Below, in pieces: positions 25,005-34,483 of a stretch of 64,000 nucleotides of DNA. Within the stretch, counting starts at the first letter, position 1. Each line of letters starts with the position of its first letter. The notes beneath the pieces are model-generated. The model did not search any database and had not been told where the DNA came from. It saw nothing but the letters and a program-made list of their open reading frames with translations. The stretch comes from Brevibacterium yomogidense (GTDB lineage: Bacteria; Actinomycetota; Actinomycetes; Actinomycetales; Brevibacteriaceae), in assembly GCF_900163715.1 (NCBI RefSeq), contig NZ_FWFF01000005.1:180931-244930 (forward strand), given 5' to 3'. Position numbers and translations under genes: made by a program.

Positions 25005-26644
25005 CAGCTGTCCTGGCCCAGATGCTGTGTGCGGAGCACCTTCTTGTCGAGCTTGCCGACCGACGTGCGGGGAAGCTCGGTGACGAACTCGATCACGTCG
25101 GGCAGCTGCCACTTGGCGAACTTCTCCAGCAGGCCCTCGCGGACCTCGTCCGCCGACACCGTCTCACCGTCGCGCAGGACGACGTAGGCGACGGGACGCT
25201 CGTCCCACTTCTCATCCGGCACGGCGATGACCGCGGCCTCGAGCACCCGTGCATCGTCCATGATCGCGTTCTCCATGTCGATGGAGGAGATCCACTCACC
25301 ACCGGACTTGATGACGTCCTTGAGGCGGTCTGTGAGCTTCACGTAGCCCGCCTCATTGATGACGGCCACGTCGCCGGACTTCCACCAGCCGTCGTCGAAG
25401 CGCTCCGCGTTGTCATCCAGCTTGTGGTACGCCGTCGCGATCCAGGGGCCGCGGATCAGGAGCTCGCCCATCGACTTCCCATCGCGCGGCAGCTCTTCAC
25501 CGGTCGGGTCGACGACCTTGACCTCGACACCGGCCACCGGCAGGCCCTGCGAGCGCTTGAGGTCCCACTTCGCGTCCTCGTCCAGCTCGCCCAGCTCCGG
25601 CTTGATCTGCCAGTTCACCGACACCACGGGGGTGGTCTCCGACGCGCCGTAGGCGTGGATGACCTCTGCGCCCGTGAGCTCGCGGAAGCCCTTCATGAGC
25701 GACACCGGCGGCTCCGTCGATCCGCTGATCAGACGCGCGCGGGACAGGTCCGGAGTCTCATCCTGGGCGCGGATGTACTCGAGCAGCCCGGCGAAGATCG
25801 CCGGAGCGCCGTTGGCGACCGTCACCTCCTCGTCGACGAACGCCTTCGCGATCGCGCCCATCTCTGCCGCGGCGAACTGGCCGGGCAGCACGACCTTCGC
25901 TCCGGCACCCGCGGCCATCTGCGGGAAGCCCCACGACAGCACGTGGAACATCGGGGTGATCGGCATGATGACGTCGGTGTACCCGACCTTCAGCCCCGCC
26001 GTGATCGCCATCGTGTGCAGATAGGACGCGCGGTTCGAGTAGTACACGCCCTTGGGCTTGCCCGTCGTGCCCGTCGTGTAGCCCGCATACGCGGCCGTCG
26101 ACTCCTCGACCTGCTCGAAGTCGTACTCGTCTGACTCCTCGGCCATCAGATCCTCGAGGAACACGACGTTCTCAAGCGACGTCTCGACCTGCGAAGACGG
26201 AGTGTCCGAGGCGACGATCCACTGCTTCACGTACGAACCGGCCGCGAGCTTCTCCGCGATCGGCAGCAGCGATTCGTCGACGACGACGTACTGGGTCTGC
26301 GAGTGGTTGACGACGTACGCCAGGTCCGCCTCGCCCAGGCGCAGGTTCAGCTGCACCATCGTCGCCCCCAGCGCCGGGACTGCGAAGTACAGCTCGAAGT
26401 GCCGCCGCGAGTTCCAGTCGAGCACGCCCACCGTGCTCTCCGGACCGATCCCCAGCTTCGTGAGCGCGTGCGCGATGCGCGACACGCGACGCATCTCCTC
26501 GGCGTAGGTGCTCCGCCCCCAGTCGCCGTCCGACCGGCGGTACACGACCTCCGTGTTCGGGAAGTTCACCGCCGCGTGGCGCAGGAGTGAGAGAACATTG
26601 AGCTGGTAGTCGTCGCCCATGGTGGACGGGATTCCGCGAAGCAT
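25004..26644 (-). CDS. Long-chain/medium-chain acyl-CoA ligase (AMP-forming)
   Basis: A 546-residue member of the adenylate-forming superfamily. The P-loop [11 protein letters not shown], the YGASETTP core motif and the C-terminal [12 protein letters not shown] hinge are visible, ending with the catalytic-lysine segment [14 protein letters not shown]. It activates a carboxylic acid with ATP and CoA. ATG at 26644 follows GGAGG by 7 nt. It heads the operon with GyrI-like and SUKH-like genes. It resembles FadD-type enzymes for medium- or long-chain acids; the chain length is not certain. Confidence 0.88.
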   Translation of the reverse strand: MLRGIPSTMGDDYQLNVLSLLRHAAVNFPNTEVVYRRSDGDWGRSTYAEEMRRVSRIAHALTKLGIGPESTVGVLDWNSRRHFELYFAVPALGATMVQLNLRLGEADLAYVVNHSQTQYVVVDESLLPIAEKLAAGSYVKQWIVASDTPSSQVETSLENVVFLEDLMAEESDEYDFEQVEESTAAYAGYTTGTTGKPKGVYYSNRASYLHTMAITAGLKVGYTDVIMPITPMFHVLSWGFPQMAAGAGAKVVLPGQFAAAEMGAIAKAFVDEEVTVANGAPAIFAGLLEYIRAQDETPDLSRARLISGSTEPPVSLMKGFRELTGAEVIHAYGASETTPVVSVNWQIKPELGELDEDAKWDLKRSQGLPVAGVEVKVVDPTGEELPRDGKSMGELLIRGPWIATAYHKLDDNAERFDDGWWKSGDVAVINEAGYVKLTDRLKDVIKSGGEWISSIDMENAIMDDARVLEAAVIAVPDEKWDERPVAYVVLRDGETVSADEVREGLLEKFAKWQLPDVIEFVTELPRTSVGKLDKKVLRTQHLGQDS

Positions 26645-26697
26645 CGGCACCTCCGGGTGCAGTGATCGGATCTGCTGGCTGCCGCACGGGACGGACA

Positions 26698-26749
26698 CGG
26701 CCCCCGTCTCGCACCGCACGATGTGACATCGGTGGGGAGACGGGGGCCG
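26698..26749 (-). terminator. Terminator between the SDR gene and the acyl-CoA ligase gene
   Basis: Perfect 13-bp arms (26698-26710 and 26737-26749) surround a loop that can itself form GATGT/ACATC and CACCG/CGGTG pairs. It follows the SDR stop by 27 bp. Confidence 0.75.
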
Positions 26750-26775
26750 CACGCGTACATCCGCGCGGATGTGAC

Positions 26776-27591
26776 TCAGAATACGGTGTAGCCGCCGTCG
26801 ACCACCAGTTGCTGGCCGTTGACGAACGACGAACCCGAACCCGTGAGGAACACGGCGGCGGCCGCGAAGTCCTCCGGTGTGCCCCAGGTGCGGAACGGCA
26901 CCCGCGAGATCACCTTGTCGGTGAACTTCTGGTTCGCCACGGACTTCTGCGTCATCTCCGTCTCGATCCAGCCGGGCAGGATCGCGTTCGTGCGGATCCC
27001 CTCCCGCGCGTACTCGGTCGCCAGACCGCGCATGACCGACAGGACCGCGGCCTTCGTCGCCCCGTACAAGGTGTTCCGGGTGGGTGCCTCGATGCCCGCC
27101 AGCGAGGACACGAGGACGAGCGAGCCGCCCTCCCCCTGCTCCATGAGCGCGCGCACCGCGGCCTGGCAGCTGAGGATTACGCCCTCGATGTTCACCGAGG
27201 ACACGCGCCGCCAGTCATCGATCGACAGCTCGTGCAGACGCCCGTACGCGCCGGACACGCCGGCGTTGGCGATGAGGGTGTCGAGCCGGCCGAACCGCTC
27301 GAGCGTGCCGGCCATCGACCGGGTGACGTCAGCCTCGTCGGCCACGTCGCACGGGAACGCCTCGGCGTCGCCGCCCAGCCCGCGCAGCTCCGCGACCGCG
27401 GCCGCGTTCACCTCTTCATTGCGACCCCACACCGCGACCGAGGCCCCGGCCTGGACCAGCCCGCGTGCCATTCCGAGGCCGATGCCCCGGTTGCCCCCGG
27501 TCACGACGACCACCTTGCCGGTGAGGTCGAGCCCGACTGCGGCCGCGCCTGCTGGGTTCTGCTGTGCGCCTGTCCCCTGTGAGTCAGCCAT
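26776..27591 (-). CDS. Short-chain dehydrogenase/reductase
   Basis: A 271-residue classical SDR: cofactor motif TGGNRGIG (31-38), NAG (109-111), catalytic Ser162/163, Tyr176 and Lys180 in YGATK. N-terminal residues 1-20 are Ala/Gln-rich. It would oxidise or reduce a hydroxyl/keto group using NAD(P)H. It is 2 bp after the MDR gene and is probably cotranscribed with it. Confidence 0.9.
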   Translation of the reverse strand: MADSQGTGAQQNPAGAAAVGLDLTGKVVVVTGGNRGIGLGMARGLVQAGASVAVWGRNEEVNAAAVAELRGLGGDAEAFPCDVADEADVTRSMAGTLERFGRLDTLIANAGVSGAYGRLHELSIDDWRRVSSVNIEGVILSCQAAVRALMEQGEGGSLVLVSSLAGIEAPTRNTLYGATKAAVLSVMRGLATEYAREGIRTNAILPGWIETEMTQKSVANQKFTDKVISRVPFRTWGTPEDFAAAAVFLTGSGSSFVNGQQLVVDGGYTVF

Positions 27592-27593
27592 GG

Positions 27594-28583
27594 TCAGGCC
27601 TCTTCCTTCACTTGGAGGAGCACCTTGCCGCGCACGGCGCGCGTCTCGAGCTCCTTGATCGCGTCACCGGCCTGCTCGAGGGTGAAGGTCCCGTGGATGA
27701 CGGGATCCAGCGTGCCCGCGACGAGGTGGTCCCACATCGCCTCCCACTGGCTGGCGATGAGGCCCGCGTCCTTCGCGAACGCCGCACCCCAGCCCACGCC
27801 GGCCACTCCCACGTTGTTCAGCAGCAGGCGGTTGACCTTGACCTGGGGGATCTCACCCGCGGTGAAGCCCAGCACGAGCACGGTTCCGAACGTCGCCAGG
27901 CAGCGCAGCGAATCGGTGAAGCGATCGCCGTCCTTCGGGTTGCCGACCAGGTCTGCGACGAGGTCGACACCACCGGGCACGAGCTCCTTGACCGCGTCCT
28001 TGAAGCCGTCACTCATGACGGCGTGCGCGGCACCCAGCGAGCGGACGGTCTCCGCCTTCTCCTCCGTGGACACGACGCCGATCACGGTCGCGCCCATCGC
28101 GACCGCCACCTGCACGAGTGCCGTGCCCAGGCCACCCGCGGCACCGTGGACCAGCACGGTCTGCCCGGCTTCCAGACGGCCTCGGACGCGCAGGGCGAAG
28201 TCCGCGGTCAGGAGGTTCATCGGCATGCCGGCGGCAGCGGACAGCGACACCGAGTCCGGCAGCTTCACCGTCGCGTTCGCGGGCGCGGTCATGACCTCGG
28301 CGTAGCCGCCCTTGCCCGCGATCGTGGCGACGCGGTCGCCCACCGCGAGGTTCTCCACCCCGTCACCGACTGCGGAGACGACGCCGGCGGCTTCGGAGCC
28401 GAGCGTGAAGGGGAGCTCGTGCTTGACCTGGTAGAGCCCCTTGGTCTGGAGCAGCTCCGGGTACGTGACGCCGGCATAGGCGACATCGATGAGGACCTCG
28501 TTCGGTCCGGGGGTGGGAGCTTCGACCTCGGCGACGGAGAGGGAGTCGGGACCGTCGAGCGTGGTGACCTGTACGGCTTTCAT
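27594..28583 (-). CDS. MDR-family NADPH:quinone oxidoreductase-like protein
   Basis: A 329-residue medium-chain reductase lacking zinc ligands. The Rossmann motif GAAGGLGTA and the GWGAAF region are typical of the quinone oxidoreductase/enoyl-reductase subgroup. It uses NADPH to reduce activated double bonds or quinones. AAAGGA is 6-7 nt before the ATG. In this operon it may reduce an unsaturated CoA or ketone intermediate, which is inference. Confidence 0.87.
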   Translation of the reverse strand: MKAVQVTTLDGPDSLSVAEVEAPTPGPNEVLIDVAYAGVTYPELLQTKGLYQVKHELPFTLGSEAAGVVSAVGDGVENLAVGDRVATIAGKGGYAEVMTAPANATVKLPDSVSLSAAAGMPMNLLTADFALRVRGRLEAGQTVLVHGAAGGLGTALVQVAVAMGATVIGVVSTEEKAETVRSLGAAHAVMSDGFKDAVKELVPGGVDLVADLVGNPKDGDRFTDSLRCLATFGTVLVLGFTAGEIPQVKVNRLLLNNVGVAGVGWGAAFAKDAGLIASQWEAMWDHLVAGTLDPVIHGTFTLEQAGDAIKELETRAVRGKVLLQVKEEA

Positions 28584-28654
28584 GGGTTCCTTTCGGGAAG
28601 CGCATCGGCTGGGTTGAGCTGTGCTGGATCGTGCTGTGGAGATGTCGGGCCAGA

Positions 28655-28686
28655 GACTTGTGAACTCAGGGGCTCGTGAACTCAGC
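28655..28686 (-). repeat. 16-bp duplication containing a stop codon
   Basis: Two 16-bp units (28655-28670 and 28671-28686) share TGAACTCAG. The second contains the TGA stop of the enoyl-CoA hydratase gene (28682-28684, minus), so the gene's last codons have been copied into the spacer. Confidence 0.75.
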
Positions 28687-29473
28687 GGCCCTTGTACTGG
28701 GGTGCTCGCTTCTCACGGAACGCGGCGGCGCCCTCCTGCGCGTCCTCGGTCCCCAGCAGGTGCGTCTGACCGACGACCTCCCGGTTGAGGTCGGAGCGCA
28801 GGGTCGGCAGCGCGATCTCGTTGATCGCCTGGCGGGTGGCAGCCATCGACAGCGGCGCGCCGGCAGCGAAGGTCGCGGCGACCTCCTGTGCGCGCTCGAG
28901 CGGCGAGCCGTCCTCGACGAGTTCGCTCGCAAGGCCCCACTCCAGAGCCTTCGCGCCGTAGACGCGTTCTGCGGTCAGAGCCATCCGCATCGCGCGGTGG
29001 CGGCCCGCGGACGCTGCCACGAGGGCGGAGGCGCCGCCGTCCGGCATCAGGCCGATCTTCGTGAACGCGAGCATGAAGAAGGACTTCTCATCCACCACGA
29101 CGTAGTCGGTCGCGAGTGCGAGCGAGCAGCCCACACCCGCAGCGGCACCGGAGACCGCTGCGACTGTCGGGACGGAGGAATCCTTGAGCAGCATGATGAT
29201 CTCGTTGACGTCGTCCAGCAGGCTGCCCGACGACTCGCCCTCAGACTCGGCCTTCGCCTGCAGGTCTGCGCCGGAGCTGAACGAGCGCTCGTCGCCCGTG
29301 AGCACGATCGCACGGACCGCGTCGTCGGTCTGCGCGTCCTCGAGTGCCCTGCGCACGGTCGCGACGCTCTCGAGCACCAGGGCGTTGAGGCGGTGCGGGC
29401 GGTTGAGCTGGATGGTCATGACGCCGCGCTCATCGGTGGAGACGAGGACGGCCTTCTCTGCGGTGTCGGTCAT
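28682..29473 (-). CDS. Enoyl-CoA hydratase/isomerase family protein
   Basis: A 263-residue crotonase-fold enzyme with the oxyanion region FSSGADLQ and the second GxxxGxG-type segment AAAGVGCSLALATDYVV. Whether both catalytic Glu residues are present was not established, so isomerase or hydratase activity is open. GAGAGGAAC precedes the ATG. It is probably part of beta-oxidation of the acids activated by nearby ligases. Confidence 0.88.
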   Translation of the reverse strand: MTDTAEKAVLVSTDERGVMTIQLNRPHRLNALVLESVATVRRALEDAQTDDAVRAIVLTGDERSFSSGADLQAKAESEGESSGSLLDDVNEIIMLLKDSSVPTVAAVSGAAAGVGCSLALATDYVVVDEKSFFMLAFTKIGLMPDGGASALVAASAGRHRAMRMALTAERVYGAKALEWGLASELVEDGSPLERAQEVAATFAAGAPLSMAATRQAINEIALPTLRSDLNREVVGQTHLLGTEDAQEGAAAFREKRAPQYKGR

Positions 29474-29552
29474 GTGTGCGTTCCTCTCGTGGGGGTGGGA
29501 TTCAGCGGGTTCAGGGGCACGGCCGGGCGTGCGTCAGCCGGACGTGGGTGCC

Positions 29553-31094
29553 TCAGCTGCGCGCGAGCGTGGGGTCGAGGCGCCTCTTCACGAGCTTGCC
29601 CGTGGGCGTGCGCGGCAGCGAGGAGATGGTGTGGAACCGCCGTGGGATCTTGAAGTTCGACAGGCGGCCGTCCAGCCAGGACAGCACCTCCCCGCCGAGG
29701 TCCCGCGACGGCTCGACATGGTCCTCGGGCTCCAGGTACGCGACGACGATCTCGCCCAGCTCCTCGTCCGGCTCCCCCACGACAGCGACGTCGCGTACAT
29801 CGGGGTGGAGTGCGAGCGCGTTCTCGATCTCCTGCGGGTAGATGTTCACGCCGCCGGTGATGATGAGGAAGCTGGTGCGGTCTGCGAGGAAGAGGTAGCG
29901 CTCCTCGTCGATCCAGCCCATGTCGCCGGTCGTCACCCATGTGTCGTGCTCCGGGTGGCGTGATTCCGCCGTCTTCGCCTCGTCACCGAAGTACTGGAAA
30001 GGCGTCCGCCCCTCCGCGACCTCGAAGTAGACGAGCCCGGTCTCCCCCGCAGGCAGTTCGTCGCCGTCCGGTCCGCAGACGTGGATCGTGCCCATGTACC
30101 CGTCGCGCCCCACGGAGCCCGGCTTGCGCAGCGCTTCTTCAGAACTGATGAGTGTGAGACCTGCTGCCTCGGTCGACGCGTAGTACTCGTAGATCACCGG
30201 GCCCCACCACTCGATCATCCGCTTCTTCACCTCCGCAGGGCAGGGTGCCGCCGCGTGGATCGCGTACTGCATGGAGGACACATCGTAGGAGTCGCGCACC
30301 TCCTGCGGGAGCTTGAGCATGCGGATGAACATCGTCGGCACCCACTGCGAGTGCGTGACCCGGTAGCGCTGGATGACGGCGAGCGCCTCCTCCGGATCGA
30401 AGCGGGGCATGATCACAGCAGTGCCGCCGCGGGAGTGCGTCGTCATGACATAGCGCAGCGGTGCCGCGTGATAGAGCGGAGCGGGCGACAGGTAGACGCT
30501 GTCCGCGTCGAAGCCGTAGACCTGGGTGAACAGCTGCACGAGCGGGACGTTGGGGTCATCGACCGCCTGGTCCTTGAGGTCCGGCAGGATCCCCTTGGGC
30601 CTCCCGGTCGTCCCCGACGAGTAGAGCATGTCGTCGCCGCGCGGCTCGTAGACCGGCTTCAGATCGCTCGCGGCGGCGAGCGCGTCCTCGTAGGGCTCGA
30701 AGCCCTCGAGGGACCCACCGATCGAGATGCGGTGGTCGACGTCCGCGCACAGGTCCGCGAGCTCACCGGCTTTCTCCAGACCGCTGGAGAGCAGGAGCAC
30801 CTTCGCCTGGCAATCATGGACGATGTACGAGGCCTCGTCCGGGGTGAGATGGCGATTCACCGCGGTGATGAGCGTGCCCGACCGCAGTGCCGCCCACAGC
30901 GCTTCGACGATCTCGAAGCGGTTCTCCGCGACGATCGCCACGTGGTCCCCCGGCTCCAGGCCGAGCGACCTGAAGTGGTTCGCCAGCCGAAGCGAGCGCT
31001 CCTCGAGCTGAGAGTAGGTGAGGACGTCTTCCGTGTCCGCCATGATGAGAGCGGGCTTGTCCGGATGCGTCTCCGCGTGGACTCCTGGATACAT
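29553..31094 (-). CDS. AMP-dependent acyl-CoA ligase (second)
   Basis: A 513-residue adenylate-forming ligase. It has the P-loop YSSGTTGRPKGI, the YYASTEAAG core motif, the hinge TSFLIITGGVNIYPQEIE and the terminal catalytic-lysine segment PTGKLVKRRL. ATG at 31094 is preferred over GTG at 31103 because GGGAAG is suitably spaced. It faces a hotdog thioesterase gene across a promoter containing a perfect 15-bp palindrome. Confidence 0.88.
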   Translation of the reverse strand: MYPGVHAETHPDKPALIMADTEDVLTYSQLEERSLRLANHFRSLGLEPGDHVAIVAENRFEIVEALWAALRSGTLITAVNRHLTPDEASYIVHDCQAKVLLLSSGLEKAGELADLCADVDHRISIGGSLEGFEPYEDALAAASDLKPVYEPRGDDMLYSSGTTGRPKGILPDLKDQAVDDPNVPLVQLFTQVYGFDADSVYLSPAPLYHAAPLRYVMTTHSRGGTAVIMPRFDPEEALAVIQRYRVTHSQWVPTMFIRMLKLPQEVRDSYDVSSMQYAIHAAAPCPAEVKKRMIEWWGPVIYEYYASTEAAGLTLISSEEALRKPGSVGRDGYMGTIHVCGPDGDELPAGETGLVYFEVAEGRTPFQYFGDEAKTAESRHPEHDTWVTTGDMGWIDEERYLFLADRTSFLIITGGVNIYPQEIENALALHPDVRDVAVVGEPDEELGEIVVAYLEPEDHVEPSRDLGGEVLSWLDGRLSNFKIPRRFHTISSLPRTPTGKLVKRRLDPTLARS

Positions 31095-31149
31095 CGTGAT
31101 CACTTCCCTGTGATGGTCGATGTGCTGAGAACGATTTTTCCTGACGCTA

Positions 31150-31164
31150 CACTCAATTTGAGTG
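31150..31164. promoter_or_regulatory. 15-bp palindromic operator candidate
   Basis: CACTCAA-T-TTGAGTG is a perfect palindrome in the 152-bp spacer between the divergent acyl-CoA ligase and thioesterase genes. Such sites are bound by dimeric TetR/GntR-type regulators; the local TetR at 34480 is a candidate. Confidence 0.6.
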
Positions 31165-31246
31165 AACGTTTGCTCAGGAGCTTATCGAGATCCTGAACCA
31201 CAGACAAGATATGTCCGCGCTCCGGCCCGGACACGAGAGGACCACC

Positions 31247-31921
31247 ATGGGACAGCCCTCCCCCGTCGCACACGACTCGTCCACTGGGCACGACGCGTCC
31301 ACTGGGCACGACTCGCCTGCTGGGAGCACCGAGCACACCGAACCCGCTGCGCGCTCGCCGTACGCGGAGCACACGGCGCGCCTGACCCGGTCCCTTGCGC
31401 ACGCCCTCGTGAGCGAGACGGATGATGCGGACCTGGCGGACACCGTCCGTGCGCTCGCGACCCGCCTGCTCGAGGCCGCCGAGGACCCGGCAGCGGTCAC
31501 CGTCGAGGACCCGCACCCGCGCAGCGGCTTCCGCCGGGACATCACGCCGATCACCTCCGCCGTCAACCCGCTGGCACCGCCGATGGCCATCCGCCGCGAC
31601 GGCGGAGAATCCGTGAGCGACGTGGCCCTCCCCCTCCAGTACCAGGGTCCTCCCGCCCGCGTGCACGGCGGCATCGTCGCACTCATGCTCGACCAGGTCC
31701 TGGGCAACGCCTCGCACGCGAGCGGTCTGCCCGCCTCCTACACGCGCGAACTCACCATCACGTACGACGCCGCGACTCCGCTCGACCGCCCGGTTCGGGT
31801 GGTCGGACGGATCGATCGGGTCGAGGGCCGCAAGCGGTTCATGTCCGGAGAGATCCTGGTCGACGGCGTTCCCAGTGCGCGGGCCCACGGCCTGTGGATC
31901 AGCCCCCGACCTCACGCCTGA
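31247..31921 (+). CDS. PaaI-like hotdog acyl-CoA thioesterase
   Basis: A 224-residue protein. GAGAGG is 6 nt before ATG 31247, so this start is preferred to ATG 31211. The N-terminus contains the repeated TGHDS/TGHDA units. The C-terminal half has the hotdog motif HGGIVALMLDQVLGNAS, in which Asp is the probable catalytic residue, followed by TYDAATPLDRPVRVVGRI. It would hydrolyse acyl-CoA esters. Its last 10 bp overlap the convergent acyl-CoA ligase gene. Confidence 0.85.
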   Translation: MGQPSPVAHDSSTGHDASTGHDSPAGSTEHTEPAARSPYAEHTARLTRSLAHALVSETDDADLADTVRALATRLLEAAEDPAAVTVEDPHPRSGFRRDITPITSAVNPLAPPMAIRRDGGESVSDVALPLQYQGPPARVHGGIVALMLDQVLGNASHASGLPASYTRELTITYDAATPLDRPVRVVGRIDRVEGRKRFMSGEILVDGVPSARAHGLWISPRPHA

Positions 31922-33495
31922 CCGACCACCTGGTCAGACAGAGCTCGCTTGTTGATCTTGCCGACGGCGGTCTGCGGCAGCTGATCGACGAAGAACACCT
32001 GCTTGGGAGCCTGCACCGCCCCCTTGAGCTCCTTGACGTGCCGCATGAGCTCCTCCGGCTCGACTGACTGACCGGCCCGCAGCACGACGGCTGCCGTCAA
32101 CCGCTCACCCCACTTCTCATCGGGCACCCCGAACACCGCCATCTGCGCGACCGCCGGGTGGGTGGCGAGCGCGTCCTCCACCTCGCGGGGGTAGACGTTG
32201 AAGCCGCCGGAGATGATCATGTCCTTCTTGCGGTCGACGATGTAGAGGTATCCCTCCTCGTCGATCCGCGCGATGTCACCGGTATGGAGCCACCCGTCGA
32301 CGATGGTCTCCGCGGTCAGGTCGTCGCGCTGCCAGTAGCCGTCCATCGCCCCGCGTCCCCGGATGCACAGCTCACCGGATTCACCGACCGGGACCTCTTC
32401 GCCCATCGGGTCCAGGATCCGCACGTCGACCGATTGCACCGGCTTGCCGCAGGACAGCAGCCGCGCCGGGTTCTCGTGGTCCTCGCGCGACAGGATGGAG
32501 ATCGGATAGCACTCGGTCTGGCCGTAGAGCTGCGCGAACACCGGCCCGATGCGCTCCAGTCCCTCACGCAGCCGGGACTCCGACATGGGCGACGCCCCGT
32601 AGAGCACGTACTCGAGGCTGGACGTGTCCCGCGTCTCCAGATCCGGGTGGTCGAGCAGGGCGTAGATCATGGTGGGGACGAACAGCGTGAAAGTGATCCG
32701 CTCGCGCTCGATCGTCTCCAGGACGGCGGCCGGATCGAAGCCGTTCATCAGATGCACCGTGCCGCCCCTCGCCAGCGTCGGCGTGACGTTGGTGCCCGCT
32801 ACGTGGCTCATCGGCGGAATCAGGAGATAGCGGGGCGAGGCCGGGATCTCGAAGTCCGCGAGGATGTCCGCGGTGGACGGGCCCATGTTGATCTGACGCC
32901 GCGTGACACCCTTGGGGCGGCCGGTCGTGCCGCCGGTGTAGTTGATGATGGCGCGATCCTCCGGCCGGCCCTCGTCGCGGAACGCCTGCGGTCCCACATG
33001 GGCGGCCGCGGTCTCGAGGTCCCCGGCAAAGTCCGATCCCCCGGCGAAGTCCAGGTCCCCGGCGAAGCCGGCAGGTCCGAACGACCACGCGGTGAGCCCG
33101 GCGCCGGCAGCGAACTCCACCAGCTCGCGGCCCCGCTCGGCATGATGCAGCTCATCGACGACCAGTGCCGACACCCGGGCATCCTCGATCTGGAAGATCT
33201 GGTCCGAGACCCCACCCATCGGGTGCAGCCATGTGGCGTAGAGGCCCAGCGACTGCACCGCTGCGCCCAGTGCCCACACCTCGTACCGGTTGGCGCCGAG
33301 CGCGGCGACCCCCTCTCCGCGACGCAGTCCCGCCTCTGACAGCACCGCCTGATAGCGGCTGATGAGGTCGAGGACCTCGGCATAGGTCTTCTCCCCGCGC
33401 GCATCCTTGAACGCGATCCGGTCCGGATAGCGCTCGAGGACGCGCCGGATCTGCGCGCCCATCGTGGGGCCGGTGAGGTGAGCTGCGATCTCCAT
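31912..33495 (-). CDS. AMP-dependent acyl-CoA ligase (third)
   Basis: A 527-residue adenylate-forming ligase with P-loop NYTGGTTGRPKG, core motif YGQTECYP, hinge VDRKKDMIISGGFNVYP and catalytic-lysine end TAVGKINKRAL. ATG at 33495 follows GGAGG by 4 nt and is preferred over ATG 33519. An 18-bp tandem repeat (33017-33070) inserts FAGDL-like units in the N-terminal domain. The three ligases are dissimilar in sequence, so they probably act on different acids. The gene is followed by the nitronate monooxygenase-like gene upstream in the same orientation. Confidence 0.88.
   Translation of the reverse strand: MEIAAHLTGPTMGAQIRRVLERYPDRIAFKDARGEKTYAEVLDLISRYQAVLSEAGLRRGEGVAALGANRYEVWALGAAVQSLGLYATWLHPMGGVSDQIFQIEDARVSALVVDELHHAERGRELVEFAAGAGLTAWSFGPAGFAGDLDFAGGSDFAGDLETAAAHVGPQAFRDEGRPEDRAIINYTGGTTGRPKGVTRRQINMGPSTADILADFEIPASPRYLLIPPMSHVAGTNVTPTLARGGTVHLMNGFDPAAVLETIERERITFTLFVPTMIYALLDHPDLETRDTSSLEYVLYGASPMSESRLREGLERIGPVFAQLYGQTECYPISILSREDHENPARLLSCGKPVQSVDVRILDPMGEEVPVGESGELCIRGRGAMDGYWQRDDLTAETIVDGWLHTGDIARIDEEGYLYIVDRKKDMIISGGFNVYPREVEDALATHPAVAQMAVFGVPDEKWGERLTAAVVLRAGQSVEPEELMRHVKELKGAVQAPKQVFFVDQLPQTAVGKINKRALSDQVVGQA
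33017..33070 (-). repeat. In-frame 18-bp tandem repeat in the third acyl-CoA ligase
   Basis: Three 18-bp units start at 33017, 33035 and 33053 (core CCCCGGCGAAGTCC). They encode FAGDLD / FAGGSD / FAGDLE in a surface region of the enzyme. Confidence 0.85.
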
Positions 33496-33538
33496 TGATC
33501 CTCCATCGTGTTCTGACATTGTTCAGCTCTGGCATGGT

Positions 33539-34483
33539 TCAGCTGAGTGCGGCGGCGCGGGCATCCTCGTATCCGCGGGCGAAGTCGTCGACGATCTGTG
33601 CGACGGACCGCACCTCGCGCACGCCCGCCACCGAATGTCCGGCGGAGTGGATGTCCGCCCAGCGCTTGGGACCGATCCCCCTGGCCCTGTTGCCGAACAG
33701 CTCCGCGGCGGATTCCTGCGTGGCGTCCTCGTCGAGCGTTCCCGGGTCGACCCCCGCCGCCAGGACGGACTGCGTCAGCATGTTCGTCTGGAGGCCGGTG
33801 AACGCCTTGGTGAGCATGATCCCGTCCGGGTCCGAATCCACGATCGTCTGCTTGTAGGCCGGTGACGCGGGACTCTCACTGCTCGCGATGAAGCGGGTGC
33901 CGGAATAGGCGAGGTCGTAGCCAGCCACCCGCGCAGCCGCGATGCTCCGCCCCTCGGTCATGCCTCCGGCGAGCACGACGGGTCCGTCGAAGAATTCGCG
34001 CACCGCAGTGATGAACGCGAACGGGTTCAGCCACCCGGTCTGGCCACCGGCCCCCGCGGTCAGCAGCACGAGGCCCGTGGCCCCCGCCGCCAGGGCCTTG
34101 CGGGCGTGGCTCACAGTGGCGACGTCGGCGAACACGGCGATCCCGGCCTCGGCGAACAAGGGTGCGACCGGGGCGGGCGACCCCACTGACGTGATCACCA
34201 TGCGCGCCGAGGATTCGGCGATCAGACGCGCGTGGCGCGCAGAGTCCGCATCGGCCATCACGAGGTTGGGGCACAGGAGTCCAGCGGACTCCGACTGGAC
34301 CGTGCCCAGCTCCTCCAGCCACTCCCCCAGGGCGCTCTCCGACCGGGCATTCAGCGTGGGGAATGATCCGACGACCCCTGCACGCAGGGCCGCGGACGTG
34401 AGCTGCACGTCGGAGACCCGCAGCATGGGGGCGACGATCAGCGGCAGCCGGAGCCGCGAGAAGTCAGGGCGAGTGGTGGTCAT
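33539..34483 (-). CDS. Nitronate monooxygenase-like (NPD) flavoprotein
   Basis: A 314-residue TIM-barrel protein of the 2-nitropropane dioxygenase/nitronate monooxygenase family: N-terminal PLIVAPMLRVSD, TAGAGGQTGWLNPF and the FMN-binding segment VVLAGGMTEGRSIAAA. The FMN enzyme oxidises nitronates, and some members are enoyl reductases. Its ATG (34481-34483) overlaps the TetR stop as ATGA, so it is cotranscribed with the regulator. Confidence 0.85.
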   Translation of the reverse strand: MTTTRPDFSRLRLPLIVAPMLRVSDVQLTSAALRAGVVGSFPTLNARSESALGEWLEELGTVQSESAGLLCPNLVMADADSARHARLIAESSARMVITSVGSPAPVAPLFAEAGIAVFADVATVSHARKALAAGATGLVLLTAGAGGQTGWLNPFAFITAVREFFDGPVVLAGGMTEGRSIAAARVAGYDLAYSGTRFIASSESPASPAYKQTIVDSDPDGIMLTKAFTGLQTNMLTQSVLAAGVDPGTLDEDATQESAAELFGNRARGIGPKRWADIHSAGHSVAGVREVRSVAQIVDDFARGYEDARAAALS

